Of a stretch of DNA of 64,000 nucleotides, positions 46,921 to 55,952 are shown piece by piece; position 1 is the stretch's first letter; the number at the start of each line of letters is the position of its first letter. This DNA is from Verrucomicrobiales bacterium. Its GTDB lineage: Bacteria; Verrucomicrobiota; Verrucomicrobiia; Limisphaerales; CANJXF01. The position numbers were made by a program, and so were the translations under genes. The notes under the pieces are model-generated. The model ran no database searches and was not told the DNA's origin. It saw nothing but the letters and a program-made list of their open reading frames with translations. The DNA is taken from NCBI GenBank assembly GCA_947478865.1, contig CANJXF010000008.1, positions 36,685-100,684 of the forward strand. The letters are read 5' to 3'.

Positions 46921-47904
46921 TCAGCGCCCCTCGACACCCTTGCCCGGACGTTTCCATTCGACCTTCGGCGGTTCAGGCAACCCTTGGGCTCGAAGTGCCG
47001 TGCGAAAGTGAGTTTTGGCCACTTTGGGCAATTCGCCCGCCCCAAAGCGCACGACAAATTCCTTGGCCGCCAAATCAACCGCCGCCGAAGCGCCTTTCGG
47101 AAATCTCATCCCGAATTGTTTTTCCAATGCAGCCAGGCGAGTCACAAATTCATTGCGAGCCAGAATGGACGCGGCCGCCACCGCGATGTCTTCTTCCGCC
47201 TTGTGCCGTTGCACCAATTCTATTTCGCGGCCAAGGCTCATGATGGCTTTGCCAACCGTTGCTTTGTCCGCGGCGAATTGATCGCTAATCGCGCGAACAG
47301 GCGGCGGGATCATCTTATGCTTTTGACCCATTAGATTTTCAATCACCCGGGCGTGGCCCCAGGCCAGAAGCGTGTTCACGCTGCGCATTTTGGCGTAGAG
47401 CCGATTGTAGGCTTCATTGCCAATCGGAACCACGCTCGTGACGCATCCCGGCGTTTCACGAATCAGCTTGGCGAGATCCGCGATTTTTTTATCGCTTGAA
47501 ATGTTCTTCGAATCGCGGACGCCAGCCTCTTTCCAGGCATTAACGATCGTTCCGTTCACATAAACGCCCGCAACACAAAGTGGCCCGAAGAAATCGCCCT
47601 TTCCGCTTTCATCGATCCCGAGGCGCGGCAGCAGCAGGTCTGGATTCAGAACGGATTCATAACCCAGCTTCGCCTCGCCCAGGATTTGCGGTTCGAGGAT
47701 AAACTCCACGAATTCCTGGGTCCCCTTCCCTTGCACCACGAGCTTGCCGCTCTCGTAGAAAACTACGTTTAGCTTGTCTTTTGCGCCGGCAAACCTCGCA
47801 TAGGGGACTGCCCTGAATTCAAAATGGCTCTCCTGCAAATGACCCTTCAGCAACGCCGCCTGAGCGTCGTCCAACTTGCAGGTGAATGAAGTGAGCGGTT
47901 TCAA
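46921..47904 (-). CDS. rnhC: ribonuclease HIII
   Basis: A 327-residue RNase H type 2-fold enzyme that removes RNA from RNA-DNA hybrids. The N-terminal 85 residues form the TBP-like substrate-binding domain typical of RNase HIII. The catalytic motif GIDESGKGDFFGPL (96-109) supplies Asp98 and Glu99, and further acidic residues are seen in DSKNIS and SDQFAAD. It is transcribed divergently from mutY with about 34 nt between the chosen starts. Confidence 0.93.
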   Translation of the reverse strand: MKPLTSFTCKLDDAQAALLKGHLQESHFEFRAVPYARFAGAKDKLNVVFYESGKLVVQGKGTQEFVEFILEPQILGEAKLGYESVLNPDLLLPRLGIDESGKGDFFGPLCVAGVYVNGTIVNAWKEAGVRDSKNISSDKKIADLAKLIRETPGCVTSVVPIGNEAYNRLYAKMRSVNTLLAWGHARVIENLMGQKHKMIPPPVRAISDQFAADKATVGKAIMSLGREIELVQRHKAEEDIAVAAASILARNEFVTRLAALEKQFGMRFPKGASAAVDLAAKEFVVRFGAGELPKVAKTHFRTALRAQGLPEPPKVEWKRPGKGVEGR

Positions 47905-47938
47905 ATACTATTTAGAAATCTTAGACAGAATTATCAGA

Positions 47939-49075
47939 ATGGATAGAATTCAAAATCGAAATTTGAAAGCGCTCCAAAATATTTTTGTGAATACCGGAAA
48001 TTCTCGCGATAAAACTCAGCGCATTGTCCAAGGCTTGTTGACCTGGTTTTCCCAAAATGCGCGCGATCTGCCCTGGCGCAAAACCCGCGATCCCTACGCA
48101 ATCTGGATTTCTGAAATCATGCTGCAACAGACCCAGGTCATAACGGTCATTCCCTTTTGGGAACGGTGGATGCGGGAACTCCCCGCGATCCAAGATCTGG
48201 CAAAAGCCGCTCCAGACCGATTCCTTAAACTCTGGGAAGGCCTGGGCTATTACGCGCGCGCGCGCAATTTACAATCTGCGGCGAAACTCATCTGCGAAAA
48301 GCACGGCGCGAGATTTCCCCATGAGTTTAGCGATGTTCTCGCGCTCCCCGGAATCGGCCGCTACACCGCGGGGGCGATTTGCAGCATCGCCTTCAACCAG
48401 CCGCAGCCGATTGTCGATGGAAATGTCATTCGTGTTCTCACCCGCCTCTTCGGCATGACGGGAAATCCCAAGGAAAAAACCGTGAACCAGCAGCTTTGGG
48501 CCACCGCAGGCCAGCTCGTCGAACAGGCGGGAAAACTCAAAACAAAGTCGCGGGACAACTGCTCGCATTTCAATCAATCGATGATGGAGCTGGGCGCGCT
48601 GATTTGCACACCGCGCCAACCGAGGTGCCCCGATTGCCCTTTGCAGAAATGTTGCACTGCGCGTCAGGAGAACCGAGTTGACTCAATTCCGAATCTGATC
48701 AAACGAACGGAGGCAACCAAAAGGGTTTTCACCGCGTTTGTTATCGAAAAAAATGGCCGCTTCCTCGTTCAGCAGCGACCATCCAAAGTCGTCAACGCCG
48801 GGCTTTGGGAGTTTCCCAACGTCGAAGTCGCAGAGGGGGGAGCCTCGCAGGAGATTCATCCATTTGAGATTCCTTCGCGCGCCATGCCGCTCTGCACCAT
48901 TAAACATTCCATCACGCGATACCGGATCACCCTCGCCGCATTTCGAGCAACTCTCCGGACGAGACAAACGGTTCAATCGGGAGCATGGCTGGCGATGGCT
49001 GAACTGCAACAACTCGCCTTTACTTCTGCTCACCGCAAAATTCTAAACCATCTCGCCAAAGTCGAACCGGCCTAG
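47939..49075 (+). CDS. mutY: A/G-specific adenine glycosylase
   Basis: About 378 residues. Removes adenine mispaired with 8-oxoguanine. It has the catalytic Glu in WISEIMLQQTQV, the helix-hairpin-helix LPGIGRYTAGAI, the catalytic Asp in QPIVDGNVIRVL, the 4Fe-4S cluster loop CTPRQPRCPDCPLQKCC, and a C-terminal NUDIX-like domain (VFTAFVIEKNGRFLVQQRP) that reads 8-oxoG. The start is uncertain: an upstream ATG at 47876 overlaps rnhC, and a GTG about 48 nt further in (about 47987) would also fit the family. No ribosome-binding site decides it. The gene ends 4 nt inside the convergent Gfo/Idh gene. Confidence 0.92.
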   Translation: MDRIQNRNLKALQNIFVNTGNSRDKTQRIVQGLLTWFSQNARDLPWRKTRDPYAIWISEIMLQQTQVITVIPFWERWMRELPAIQDLAKAAPDRFLKLWEGLGYYARARNLQSAAKLICEKHGARFPHEFSDVLALPGIGRYTAGAICSIAFNQPQPIVDGNVIRVLTRLFGMTGNPKEKTVNQQLWATAGQLVEQAGKLKTKSRDNCSHFNQSMMELGALICTPRQPRCPDCPLQKCCTARQENRVDSIPNLIKRTEATKRVFTAFVIEKNGRFLVQQRPSKVVNAGLWEFPNVEVAEGGASQEIHPFEIPSRAMPLCTIKHSITRYRITLAAFRATLRTRQTVQSGAWLAMAELQQLAFTSAHRKILNHLAKVEPA

Positions 49076-50367
49076 ATCTTCCAACCTTTTCGATATTGAT
49101 GCTGGATGTACTGATCGGCTTCCGGACAATTCTTGGCGCGAAGCTTTTTCGAGTCCCACTCGATTTTCTTGCCCACACGGAAGGCGACATTTCCGAGCAA
49201 ACCGGCTTCGGTCAGCGCCCCTGCGTAATCGAAATTGGAGGTCGTCGGACCGCCGGTTTTGCAGGCCAAAATCCATTCTTCATGATGCCCGATTGAGTTG
49301 GGGATGAACGGTTGTGGCGGGGTAAATCCGGCGAAACCAGCCTCCGGCAGGAGACGATGATTTCCGTAGCTGGATTGTAATTTCTTCCCGTTTTCGCCGA
49401 TGAACAATGTGCCGTTGTCGTTCCAGCTTTCTCTGGAACATTCTGGGAATGGCGGGCGCTTGCCACCTTGATACCAGACCAGCTTTACCGGCGGTTTTGA
49501 GCCGCGCGCCGGGTAATTGAATTCAACGATCATCCAGGTTGGAACCTCGATGGCGTCCAGCGCTGGCCCCTGAGCCTCCACAGTCAATGGAGCGCGCAAA
49601 TCAAGCGCCCAGTGCGAAAGATCCATGTGGTGACAGCAGAAATCCGTCATGGTTCCGCCGCCGAACGCCCAATAATTTCTCCACGTGACCGGGAGGTATT
49701 TGGGGCAGTAAGGATGCGGCTCAATCGGCCCGAGCCAAAGGTCGTAATGGACGTTGGCAGGAACCGGGCCTGGAACCGGCTTGCCGATGTTTCCATAGAC
49801 CGCGTCCACCCAAACGTGAACTTCGCGCACTTCGCCAATCGCTCCGCTTTGGATCAACTCGACCACGCGACGATAATTGTTGCTCGCATGAATCTGGTTT
49901 CCCATCTGCGTGACGCGCTTATACTTTTTCGTTGTTTCAGCAACGATGCGTGCCTCGGAAATCGTGTGGGTCAGCGGCTTTTCACAGTAGACGTGTCGCC
50001 CGCTTCGTAATGCAGCCACGGTCGCAACGGCATGGGTGTGGTCTGGCGTGCCAATAACGACCGCATCGATATCCTTCTGCTCGAGCAGCTTTCGGAAATC
50101 ACTATAGGTTTTTGCGCCCGGATATTTTTTCGCCGCGCCTTCGAGGTAAGTGTCGTTGATATCGCAGAGGGCCACGATGTTCTGGCTGGCAACCCCCTTC
50201 AAATCCTCGGCGGCACGATGCTCAACGCCGATGACGCCGATGTTCAATTTTTCGCTTGGCGAAATCTTGTTTCGGCCAAAAGAACTGCTCTTGCCAATGA
50301 AGAAAAGACCGGCCGTGGCGGCTGAGCCTTTCGCGATGAACTGACGCCGGCTGAAATGATTTTTCAT
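49072..50367 (-). CDS. Gfo/Idh/MocA oxidoreductase with Tat signal
   Basis: About 431 residues from the ATG at 50367 (MKNHFSRRQFIAKGSAATAG, a clear Tat signal). A start at 50463 would add an unlikely Lys/Thr-rich leader that overlaps the DUF1080 gene. The Rossmann nucleotide site reads LNIGVIGVEHRA, and CEKPLTHT carries the catalytic Lys. The central GGGTMTDFCCHHMDLSHWAL motif is a family hallmark. These NAD(P)-dependent enzymes oxidise or epimerise sugars or inositols, often through 3-keto intermediates. It sits 8 nt downstream of the DUF1080 lipoprotein gene. Confidence 0.92.
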   Translation of the reverse strand: MKNHFSRRQFIAKGSAATAGLFFIGKSSSFGRNKISPSEKLNIGVIGVEHRAAEDLKGVASQNIVALCDINDTYLEGAAKKYPGAKTYSDFRKLLEQKDIDAVVIGTPDHTHAVATVAALRSGRHVYCEKPLTHTISEARIVAETTKKYKRVTQMGNQIHASNNYRRVVELIQSGAIGEVREVHVWVDAVYGNIGKPVPGPVPANVHYDLWLGPIEPHPYCPKYLPVTWRNYWAFGGGTMTDFCCHHMDLSHWALDLRAPLTVEAQGPALDAIEVPTWMIVEFNYPARGSKPPVKLVWYQGGKRPPFPECSRESWNDNGTLFIGENGKKLQSSYGNHRLLPEAGFAGFTPPQPFIPNSIGHHEEWILACKTGGPTTSNFDYAGALTEAGLLGNVAFRVGKKIEWDSKKLRAKNCPEADQYIQHQYRKGWKI

Positions 50368-50374
50368 CTTTAAC

Positions 50375-51691
50375 TTAGTTTTTGGTTTGGTTTTCGTTTC
50401 GAGGAATTTCCCGGATATATACGTTTTTAAACCAGAGCGTGTTGCCGTGGTTCTGCAATTCAATTTGGCCCAGCGGGTAAATGGGTTTATCGCGTTCCCA
50501 ATAGTTTTCCATGGTCACGTTGTTGACCACCAGTTCGTTGTTCAGAAACACGTGGACCTTGTCGCCGACCATGAGAATGCGAAAACGGTTCCATTCCCCG
50601 ACGTAATGATCAGCATGTTTCAAAGCGTAGTTCTGATTCTTCTGATTATTGTAAAGCCCTCCGGAACCCGGATGTTTGGGATCAACGCCGCCGCTGTTTT
50701 GCTCCCAAATTTGCACTTGCGGGGAACCGCGCAGGTAAATTCCACTGTCTCCTTTCGGCAGGATTTTCCAATCGACGAGCATCTCAAAATCGCCGTAGTC
50801 CTTCGCCGTGCAAAGGCTTTCGCCTTTGCCACTGAACACCAGCGCGCCTTTTTGCACCGTCCAATTTTTGCGCATCGACTGGTCGGCCACGACCTGGGCC
50901 TTGGCTAATTCTTCCGGCGACATTTTCGCGCGTTTCACTGGATCTGCGACGAGGCCTTTCCAGCCCGCTAGATCGCGACCGTTAAACAGTGGGGTGAAGC
51001 CAGTTGGCGGGACATTGTCGCGCTCGTAATAATTCGGCAGCTCCTTGATCCAGATATTGCGAAACTCAACTTTGCTGTTATGCCCGAGAAAACCGATGTG
51101 ACCGCGCGTGCGCAACATCCCGGGATGCATCCGCAAAATCTCCGGGTCGCGAACGGTGTTAACATTGCCGTCGACAACTTTTTTTCCATTCAACATGACG
51201 GTGATATGCCGCCCGCTGGCTGTGATTTCGTAATGATTCCATTCGCCCGGCGGGTTGATTGCGCCGCGCTTTGCTTCGAAAACACGATAAAGCGAGGCGC
51301 AGTTTTGACCCTTTTTCAAATTGGCATATTGCGGCGCGCCGTCGTCCAAAATTTGAATTTCGCTTCCGAGATAAGCGATCTCCCCAGCCTCCATCGGCGC
51401 ACGAATCCCGATTCCGTTGTTGGCGCCCGGCGCCATTTTGAAATCAAGTTTCAAGACGAAATCAGAATACTCTTTGGTCGTGAACAAATCGTTCCCGCCA
51501 TCAGCCGGACAGACGATGGCGCCATCTTTCACGAAGTAAGCGGAGCCCGCCTTCTGCACCGGGGTCCAGCCATTCAATGTTTTCCCGTCGAATAACGAAA
51601 CAAATCCGGATTCGGTTCTCGGTTCAGAAGTCGCGCAAGAAGCGAGAATCAGCGAACACGCGGCACTTAGAAATAATTTCAATGGGTTCAT
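50375..51691 (-). CDS. tandem DUF1080 (3-keto-disaccharide hydrolase-like) lipoprotein
   Basis: About 438 residues from the ATG at 51691. The signal NPLKLFLSAACSLILASC ends in lipobox LASC. Two DUF1080 concanavalin-like repeats follow. The first has SLFDGKTLNGWTPV (about 30-45) and the second has PLFNGRDLAGWKGLV (about 230-245). Both contain the W-N-x-F/Y-x-I motif (EWNHYEITA, EWNRFRILM) and a HGHNT-like end (QNHGNTLWFKNVYIRE). DUF1080 proteins cleave 3-keto-glycosides in known systems. The coupled oxidoreductase gene could make or use such keto-sugars. Confidence 0.9.
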   Translation of the reverse strand: MNPLKLFLSAACSLILASCATSEPRTESGFVSLFDGKTLNGWTPVQKAGSAYFVKDGAIVCPADGGNDLFTTKEYSDFVLKLDFKMAPGANNGIGIRAPMEAGEIAYLGSEIQILDDGAPQYANLKKGQNCASLYRVFEAKRGAINPPGEWNHYEITASGRHITVMLNGKKVVDGNVNTVRDPEILRMHPGMLRTRGHIGFLGHNSKVEFRNIWIKELPNYYERDNVPPTGFTPLFNGRDLAGWKGLVADPVKRAKMSPEELAKAQVVADQSMRKNWTVQKGALVFSGKGESLCTAKDYGDFEMLVDWKILPKGDSGIYLRGSPQVQIWEQNSGGVDPKHPGSGGLYNNQKNQNYALKHADHYVGEWNRFRILMVGDKVHVFLNNELVVNNVTMENYWERDKPIYPLGQIELQNHGNTLWFKNVYIREIPRNENQTKN

Positions 51692-51869
51692 ACGTAAGTT
51701 CTTAAAACTGGAAAGGGCTGATTGATTTTGAAACGGGGTGCAAAAATTTCGCTCTTCAATCATGATGGAAGTTCAATGCACTAAGTTGCAACGGCGTTCA
51801 ATCATAAAGGTGAAAACTCGCCATGATTTCAGTCGCAGCGTGCTGGGCGGGCCGGCTCGCGTAGGAGCG

Positions 51870-53894
51870 CTATTTTTTCAGCAATGCTGGAATTTCCCAT
51901 TGTTCGTCGAAAAATCCCGCGGCCGCAACTGCTCCGGGCGCTTTTGCTGAAGCCGGCGTATCCAAATCGAACACCGCGTAATCAGGGAGTTTTGGAACTT
52001 GCCGCGCATTGCTCAAATAATCGTATTCGCGAAACGTAAAACCGCTGTTCAAAACCACGTAGCGCTTGGGATTCAGCGGATTGGGAAAAACCAAAACCGG
52101 CGCATGGTGTGCCGAAGCAAAGGCTTGTTTCCCAAACGAAATTTTTTTGGAATCCCAGGCAATCGGCAATCTTGACAAAATCTTCGCGAGCAATCGATTG
52201 CTCTGCGGATCGCCCCATAAAATTAAATTGCTCGCCGCGAGATCGCTCTCGGAAATTTCCAAGTCGCTTTTCACCGGTGCTTCCCCGCGAAATTGGCTGC
52301 GCCACTGATTGGTCGCGCGTGACATCTCGGCCTCGACCCAGCTCCCGACTTTTTCGTTCAGCGGTTTCCCCGTGGGCCGCACCATCACGAACGAGTCCAT
52401 GAACGCGTCGTCGATTGGCCCCTGCAAGCCGTGGCGCTTGTGCAACGCCGTTTCTTCATTGGCGCGCACTTCCCATTTTTTCCCAGTCTTCTTAAAATGC
52501 GCTGTCCATGAACGATCGGAGCCAGCGGCGGGTGCCGCCAGTTCCCTTCCATCGATCACGACCTTCGGCTTTTGTGAATTATCCAACGGACACAAGCCGG
52601 GCGGCATCGAAAGCGTGAGCGCAGAAACATTCTTCGTCGCCACTCGAATTTCCCGCGGGCTGACCATCTCCGCCTCCACATCGGCGCGTTCCCAATGCTC
52701 TTTCAAAGCATCGACTTTGACCCAAAGCATTTCGTTGTAGCGCAGCGTCCACGTCGTAAATCGGACTTTGCTGGGAACAGGATTCCGTCCGCGCGCAACG
52801 ATCGCATCGATGCGGCGGCTGATTTCCTCCTTCGCGTTCGGCTCATATTTGTGCTGAGTTTGCGGGCCGATAATGTGGGTCAATTCCATCCCTTCCGCCG
52901 CGAGCGCCTTTGCCATGATATCAGCCGCTTGTTTCTGTGGATCGATTTCGCCGCTGTAGGCAACCGTGGGGCAATTGAAAAGATTTCGCGCGTAATCGGT
53001 CGCGTCGTAGAGGTGCCACAACTTTTTGTCATACCACGTCGGAACCAGCGTTTCCTTGTGAAAGGTTTTTACGAAATCAAACGTCTCAGCGAATCCCGCG
53101 CCCGGCGCAGCGGCGGCCCAGAGCCCCGCGTAATGCGTGGCAAATTGCCAGCAGGCCGCTCCGCCCATGGAAAAGCCGCGCACTGAAATACGATTGTCAT
53201 CGATCAGGTAGTTTTTACGAACGTCCGCCAGCGCCTCGAACAAATCGATTTCGCCCGCAAACTTATTCGCGTTGCAATAGCGCCCGTAGAGATGAAGGAC
53301 GATCGTATTTGGCGGAGCGAATTCTCCCGCTGATTTCTGTCGGCCGTTGACGAAATCGAGTTCCGTCAACATCTCACCGCGTCCGTGAAACCAGAAATCG
53401 AGACGAAATGGATGCGGTGAATCGGGCCGCCACGACTCGGGAATGACCAGTCCGTACGGCTGCACCGAGCCATCGATCTTCGAGCGGTAGCCGCGCACGA
53501 CCAGCCCATTCGTGCCCATCCACGGCGCTTTTCCTTCGCGAAGATTTGCCGCGCGCTCTCTCCCGTTGTTCAACAAACCTCGGGCGATCGCGACTTCGTT
53601 GGACTTGTAAAATTCATCGTAAGCCAACGCCCAATGAACGGCTTTGTGGTAAACTTCCACGTCCGCCAACCGTTCGAGCAGGTTCGGTTTTGATTTGAGC
53701 GCCACGCGCAAAGAATCGATCTCGTTCTTCAACCCCACTGCCCCGCGTTCGAGTTCCGCGCGATCCACAGCGGAAATGAAAATGCCCGCCGGCGGAATCT
53801 TTCGAACCTCTTCACTCGGTTTGTTTGTTTGCGCCGAAACGCCCAAAACGTTTACGAAAACCAAAATGGCCGCAATGAAAAGCCGGAAATTCAT
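51870..53894 (-). CDS. exported alpha/beta-hydrolase, prolyl-oligopeptidase-like
   Basis: A 674-residue protein with signal peptide MNFRLFIAAILVFVNVLGVSA. Residues 1-130 are helical. A carbohydrate-esterase/prolyl-oligopeptidase-type domain follows, with FWFHGRGEMLTELDF and NRISVRGFSMGGAACW (nucleophile Ser in GxSxG). SGEIDPQ is the likely Asp region, and QTQHKYEP holds the candidate His. The C-terminal half (about 380-660) is beta-rich and holds a VLNSGFTFREYDY block also seen in related planctomycete proteins. It probably acts on a polymer or ester in the periplasm. Substrate unknown. Confidence 0.78.
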   Translation of the reverse strand: MNFRLFIAAILVFVNVLGVSAQTNKPSEEVRKIPPAGIFISAVDRAELERGAVGLKNEIDSLRVALKSKPNLLERLADVEVYHKAVHWALAYDEFYKSNEVAIARGLLNNGRERAANLREGKAPWMGTNGLVVRGYRSKIDGSVQPYGLVIPESWRPDSPHPFRLDFWFHGRGEMLTELDFVNGRQKSAGEFAPPNTIVLHLYGRYCNANKFAGEIDLFEALADVRKNYLIDDNRISVRGFSMGGAACWQFATHYAGLWAAAAPGAGFAETFDFVKTFHKETLVPTWYDKKLWHLYDATDYARNLFNCPTVAYSGEIDPQKQAADIMAKALAAEGMELTHIIGPQTQHKYEPNAKEEISRRIDAIVARGRNPVPSKVRFTTWTLRYNEMLWVKVDALKEHWERADVEAEMVSPREIRVATKNVSALTLSMPPGLCPLDNSQKPKVVIDGRELAAPAAGSDRSWTAHFKKTGKKWEVRANEETALHKRHGLQGPIDDAFMDSFVMVRPTGKPLNEKVGSWVEAEMSRATNQWRSQFRGEAPVKSDLEISESDLAASNLILWGDPQSNRLLAKILSRLPIAWDSKKISFGKQAFASAHHAPVLVFPNPLNPKRYVVLNSGFTFREYDYLSNARQVPKLPDYAVFDLDTPASAKAPGAVAAAGFFDEQWEIPALLKK

Positions 53895-53951
53895 CCCGCT
53901 GTTGTTGGCGAAAGCTCAGCAAGAAGCAATCTGGATTAATCGGCCCCAGCG

Positions 53952-54656
53952 TTATTTTGTCCGGGCGTCCTTCAAAAAGCTGGCGTGCGCGTCCAGGAAT
54001 AAACGATTTCTTCCGCCCGGATGAACCGCGCGCCCTCGAATGACATCCGGAATTGTCGCGATGGTATTCGGAAAATAAGGGTCCACCATCAATTCCACAT
54101 CCGATGCGCCATTGGGAATACCGGCCTGCGGATTATTCGCAACCCGCAGATCGGAGATCAACTGCGCCTCGGTCTTTCCCCAAAAATTGTCGAGCGGCAC
54201 CTCTGCGTCGGCGCGGTCGAATCGCCACAGCCAATAGCGCGCGACGGGGGCGTTTGTCTCCGTTGAAATCCTTTGATTACATTGCTCGAAGTTCCGGAAC
54301 GGGGGATTCTCCATTGCCGCGCACGACCAGGCTTTCGCGTCGCGGAAGAATGATTTCAACGTCGCCGCCGCCCAGCCAGAGCGCGGGTCCGAAGGCGGCC
54401 ACGTGGTCCAGGGACGATAGCCAAGCTCAATTTTCAAGTCGCGGCGATCCGGAAAACGGTCCGCATTTTCCGACACATACATACTGAAAGCCAAACCGAT
54501 TTGTCGAAAATTGGAAAGGCACCCGGCCCGTTGCGCACTCTGTTTGGACCGCGCGAGCGATGGGAGCAAAACGCTGGCCAGGATGGCGATGATCGCAATG
54601 ACAATCAGCACTTCGATCAGTGTGAACCCGTGCCGTTGACTTGCGCGAATTTTCAT
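53952..54656 (-). CDS. prepilin-type pseudopilin protein
   Basis: About 234 residues from the ATG at 54656. A start at 54821 would place 55 basic residues ahead of the leader and is rejected. The leader [20 protein letters not shown] has the Glu at position +5 required for pilin methylation. The globular part includes the MYVSENADRFPDRRD region and the C-terminal RGRAVHPGGRNRLFLDAHASFLKD, the H-x9-DG-like end of this family. Probably surface- or membrane-located through type II or IV assembly. Function unknown. Confidence 0.85.
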   Translation of the reverse strand: MKIRASQRHGFTLIEVLIVIAIIAILASVLLPSLARSKQSAQRAGCLSNFRQIGLAFSMYVSENADRFPDRRDLKIELGYRPWTTWPPSDPRSGWAAATLKSFFRDAKAWSCAAMENPPFRNFEQCNQRISTETNAPVARYWLWRFDRADAEVPLDNFWGKTEAQLISDLRVANNPQAGIPNGASDVELMVDPYFPNTIATIPDVIRGRAVHPGGRNRLFLDAHASFLKDARTK

Positions 54657-54862
54657 AGACAGGCGCCGCGCAAAAACCAGGTTCGAACGGCAAAACCCAA
54701 TGGGAATGTGTCCCACGTTGCGCAACTCGACAAGCTTCGGCGTCACATTCCATCGGGCATCTTTGATTCTCGTAATTTTGAATTTTCCAGGCTTGGCCTC
54801 ACTCCCCTGCTCTTTGAACATCGGCCATTGTCAGTCGTTTCGGTGGGCGGTAGGTTCGGGCT

Positions 54863-55828
54863 GTGTTGAAATTTGTAAAACGAAGTTTCAAGTGGGCCAA
54901 TTCTCTTCTGGAAATTCTCGCCGTGGGAATCGCCGTTCTCCTCGCCTCCTGTTCGAAGCTCGACCAATCCCACACTGTTTCCGGCACGATCGAAACTGAC
55001 GAAGTGCGCATTGCGTCGCGCTACGGCGGGCGCGTGGAAAAAATTCATGGGCGCGAAGGTGATCCGCTCAAACCCGGGCAAATCATCATCGAGTTGAACG
55101 CCGCCGAGCTAAAGGAGCGCCGCAATTCAGCCGAAGCCGTCTTGAGCGAACTCATCGCCGGGCCGCGCCGCGAAGAAATCGCTGCCGGCAAAGCAGAATG
55201 GGAATCGCAGCAGGCGCTGCTCGAATTCGCCGAGGCCGAGCGCAGACGCGCGCTGGAACTCTTCGCGCAAAAGACCATTTCCACGACGGAACGCGATCAA
55301 GCCGTCAGCCGCGCGCAAACGCTGGGAAAAAATGTTGCGGCAGCAAAGAGCCGTTACGATTTATTGCTCGCGGGAACTAGACCGGAACGCATCGCCCAGG
55401 CGCGCGCGGAGCTGGCGACGATTGACGCGCAGCTTGCGGAAATGCAACTCGCCGCGCCGAGCAACAGCGTGCTCGAAGTCTTGAGTGTGAAAATCGGCGA
55501 TGTCCTCGCGCCAAATCAGGAAGCGGCGACGCTCGTGTTGTCGGATTACATTTGGGTGCGGGTTTACGTCCCTGAGACATGGCTGGGCTTCATCAAGCTC
55601 GGCGACACCGTGAACGTGCGCGTCGATTCTTTTCCTAAAAAAGATTTCCAAGGCGAAGTCGAACAAATCGCGCGCGCCGCTGAATTCACTCCGCGCAACG
55701 TGCAAACCACCGCCGAACGCATGAAACAAGTCTATGGAGTAAAAGTGCGGCTCGATGCGAAAACCGATTTGCGACCGGGCATGGCGGCGGATGTTTATTT
55801 TCCGAATGTGCCGAAGCAAAAAAATTGA
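54863..55828 (+). CDS. membrane fusion protein (HlyD/YbhG type), lipoprotein
   Basis: A 321-residue periplasmic adaptor. The N-terminal segment ILAVGIAVLLASCSKL has a lipobox (LASC), so the protein is likely lipid-anchored. The biotinyl-lipoyl halves (SGTIETDEVRIASRYGGRVEKI and LAAPSNSVLEVLSVKIGDVLAPNQ) flank a long alpha-helical hairpin (about 85-185), followed by the beta-barrel (YIWVRVYVPETWLGFIKLGDTVNVRV). It is the standard partner of the ABC ATPase and permease at 57663-59728, but two foreign genes lie between. Confidence 0.9.
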   Translation: MLKFVKRSFKWANSLLEILAVGIAVLLASCSKLDQSHTVSGTIETDEVRIASRYGGRVEKIHGREGDPLKPGQIIIELNAAELKERRNSAEAVLSELIAGPRREEIAAGKAEWESQQALLEFAEAERRRALELFAQKTISTTERDQAVSRAQTLGKNVAAAKSRYDLLLAGTRPERIAQARAELATIDAQLAEMQLAAPSNSVLEVLSVKIGDVLAPNQEAATLVLSDYIWVRVYVPETWLGFIKLGDTVNVRVDSFPKKDFQGEVEQIARAAEFTPRNVQTTAERMKQVYGVKVRLDAKTDLRPGMAADVYFPNVPKQKN

Positions 55829-55952
55829 CCACGGATGAACACGAATAAACACGGACGCGGAGAAAGGAAGGAAATCGCGATTTGCGGAATTCTTGGCGCG
55901 TCTCCCCTGCAAATTATCACCTCTTTTATTTGGGAAAAAAAGTGAACCGACT

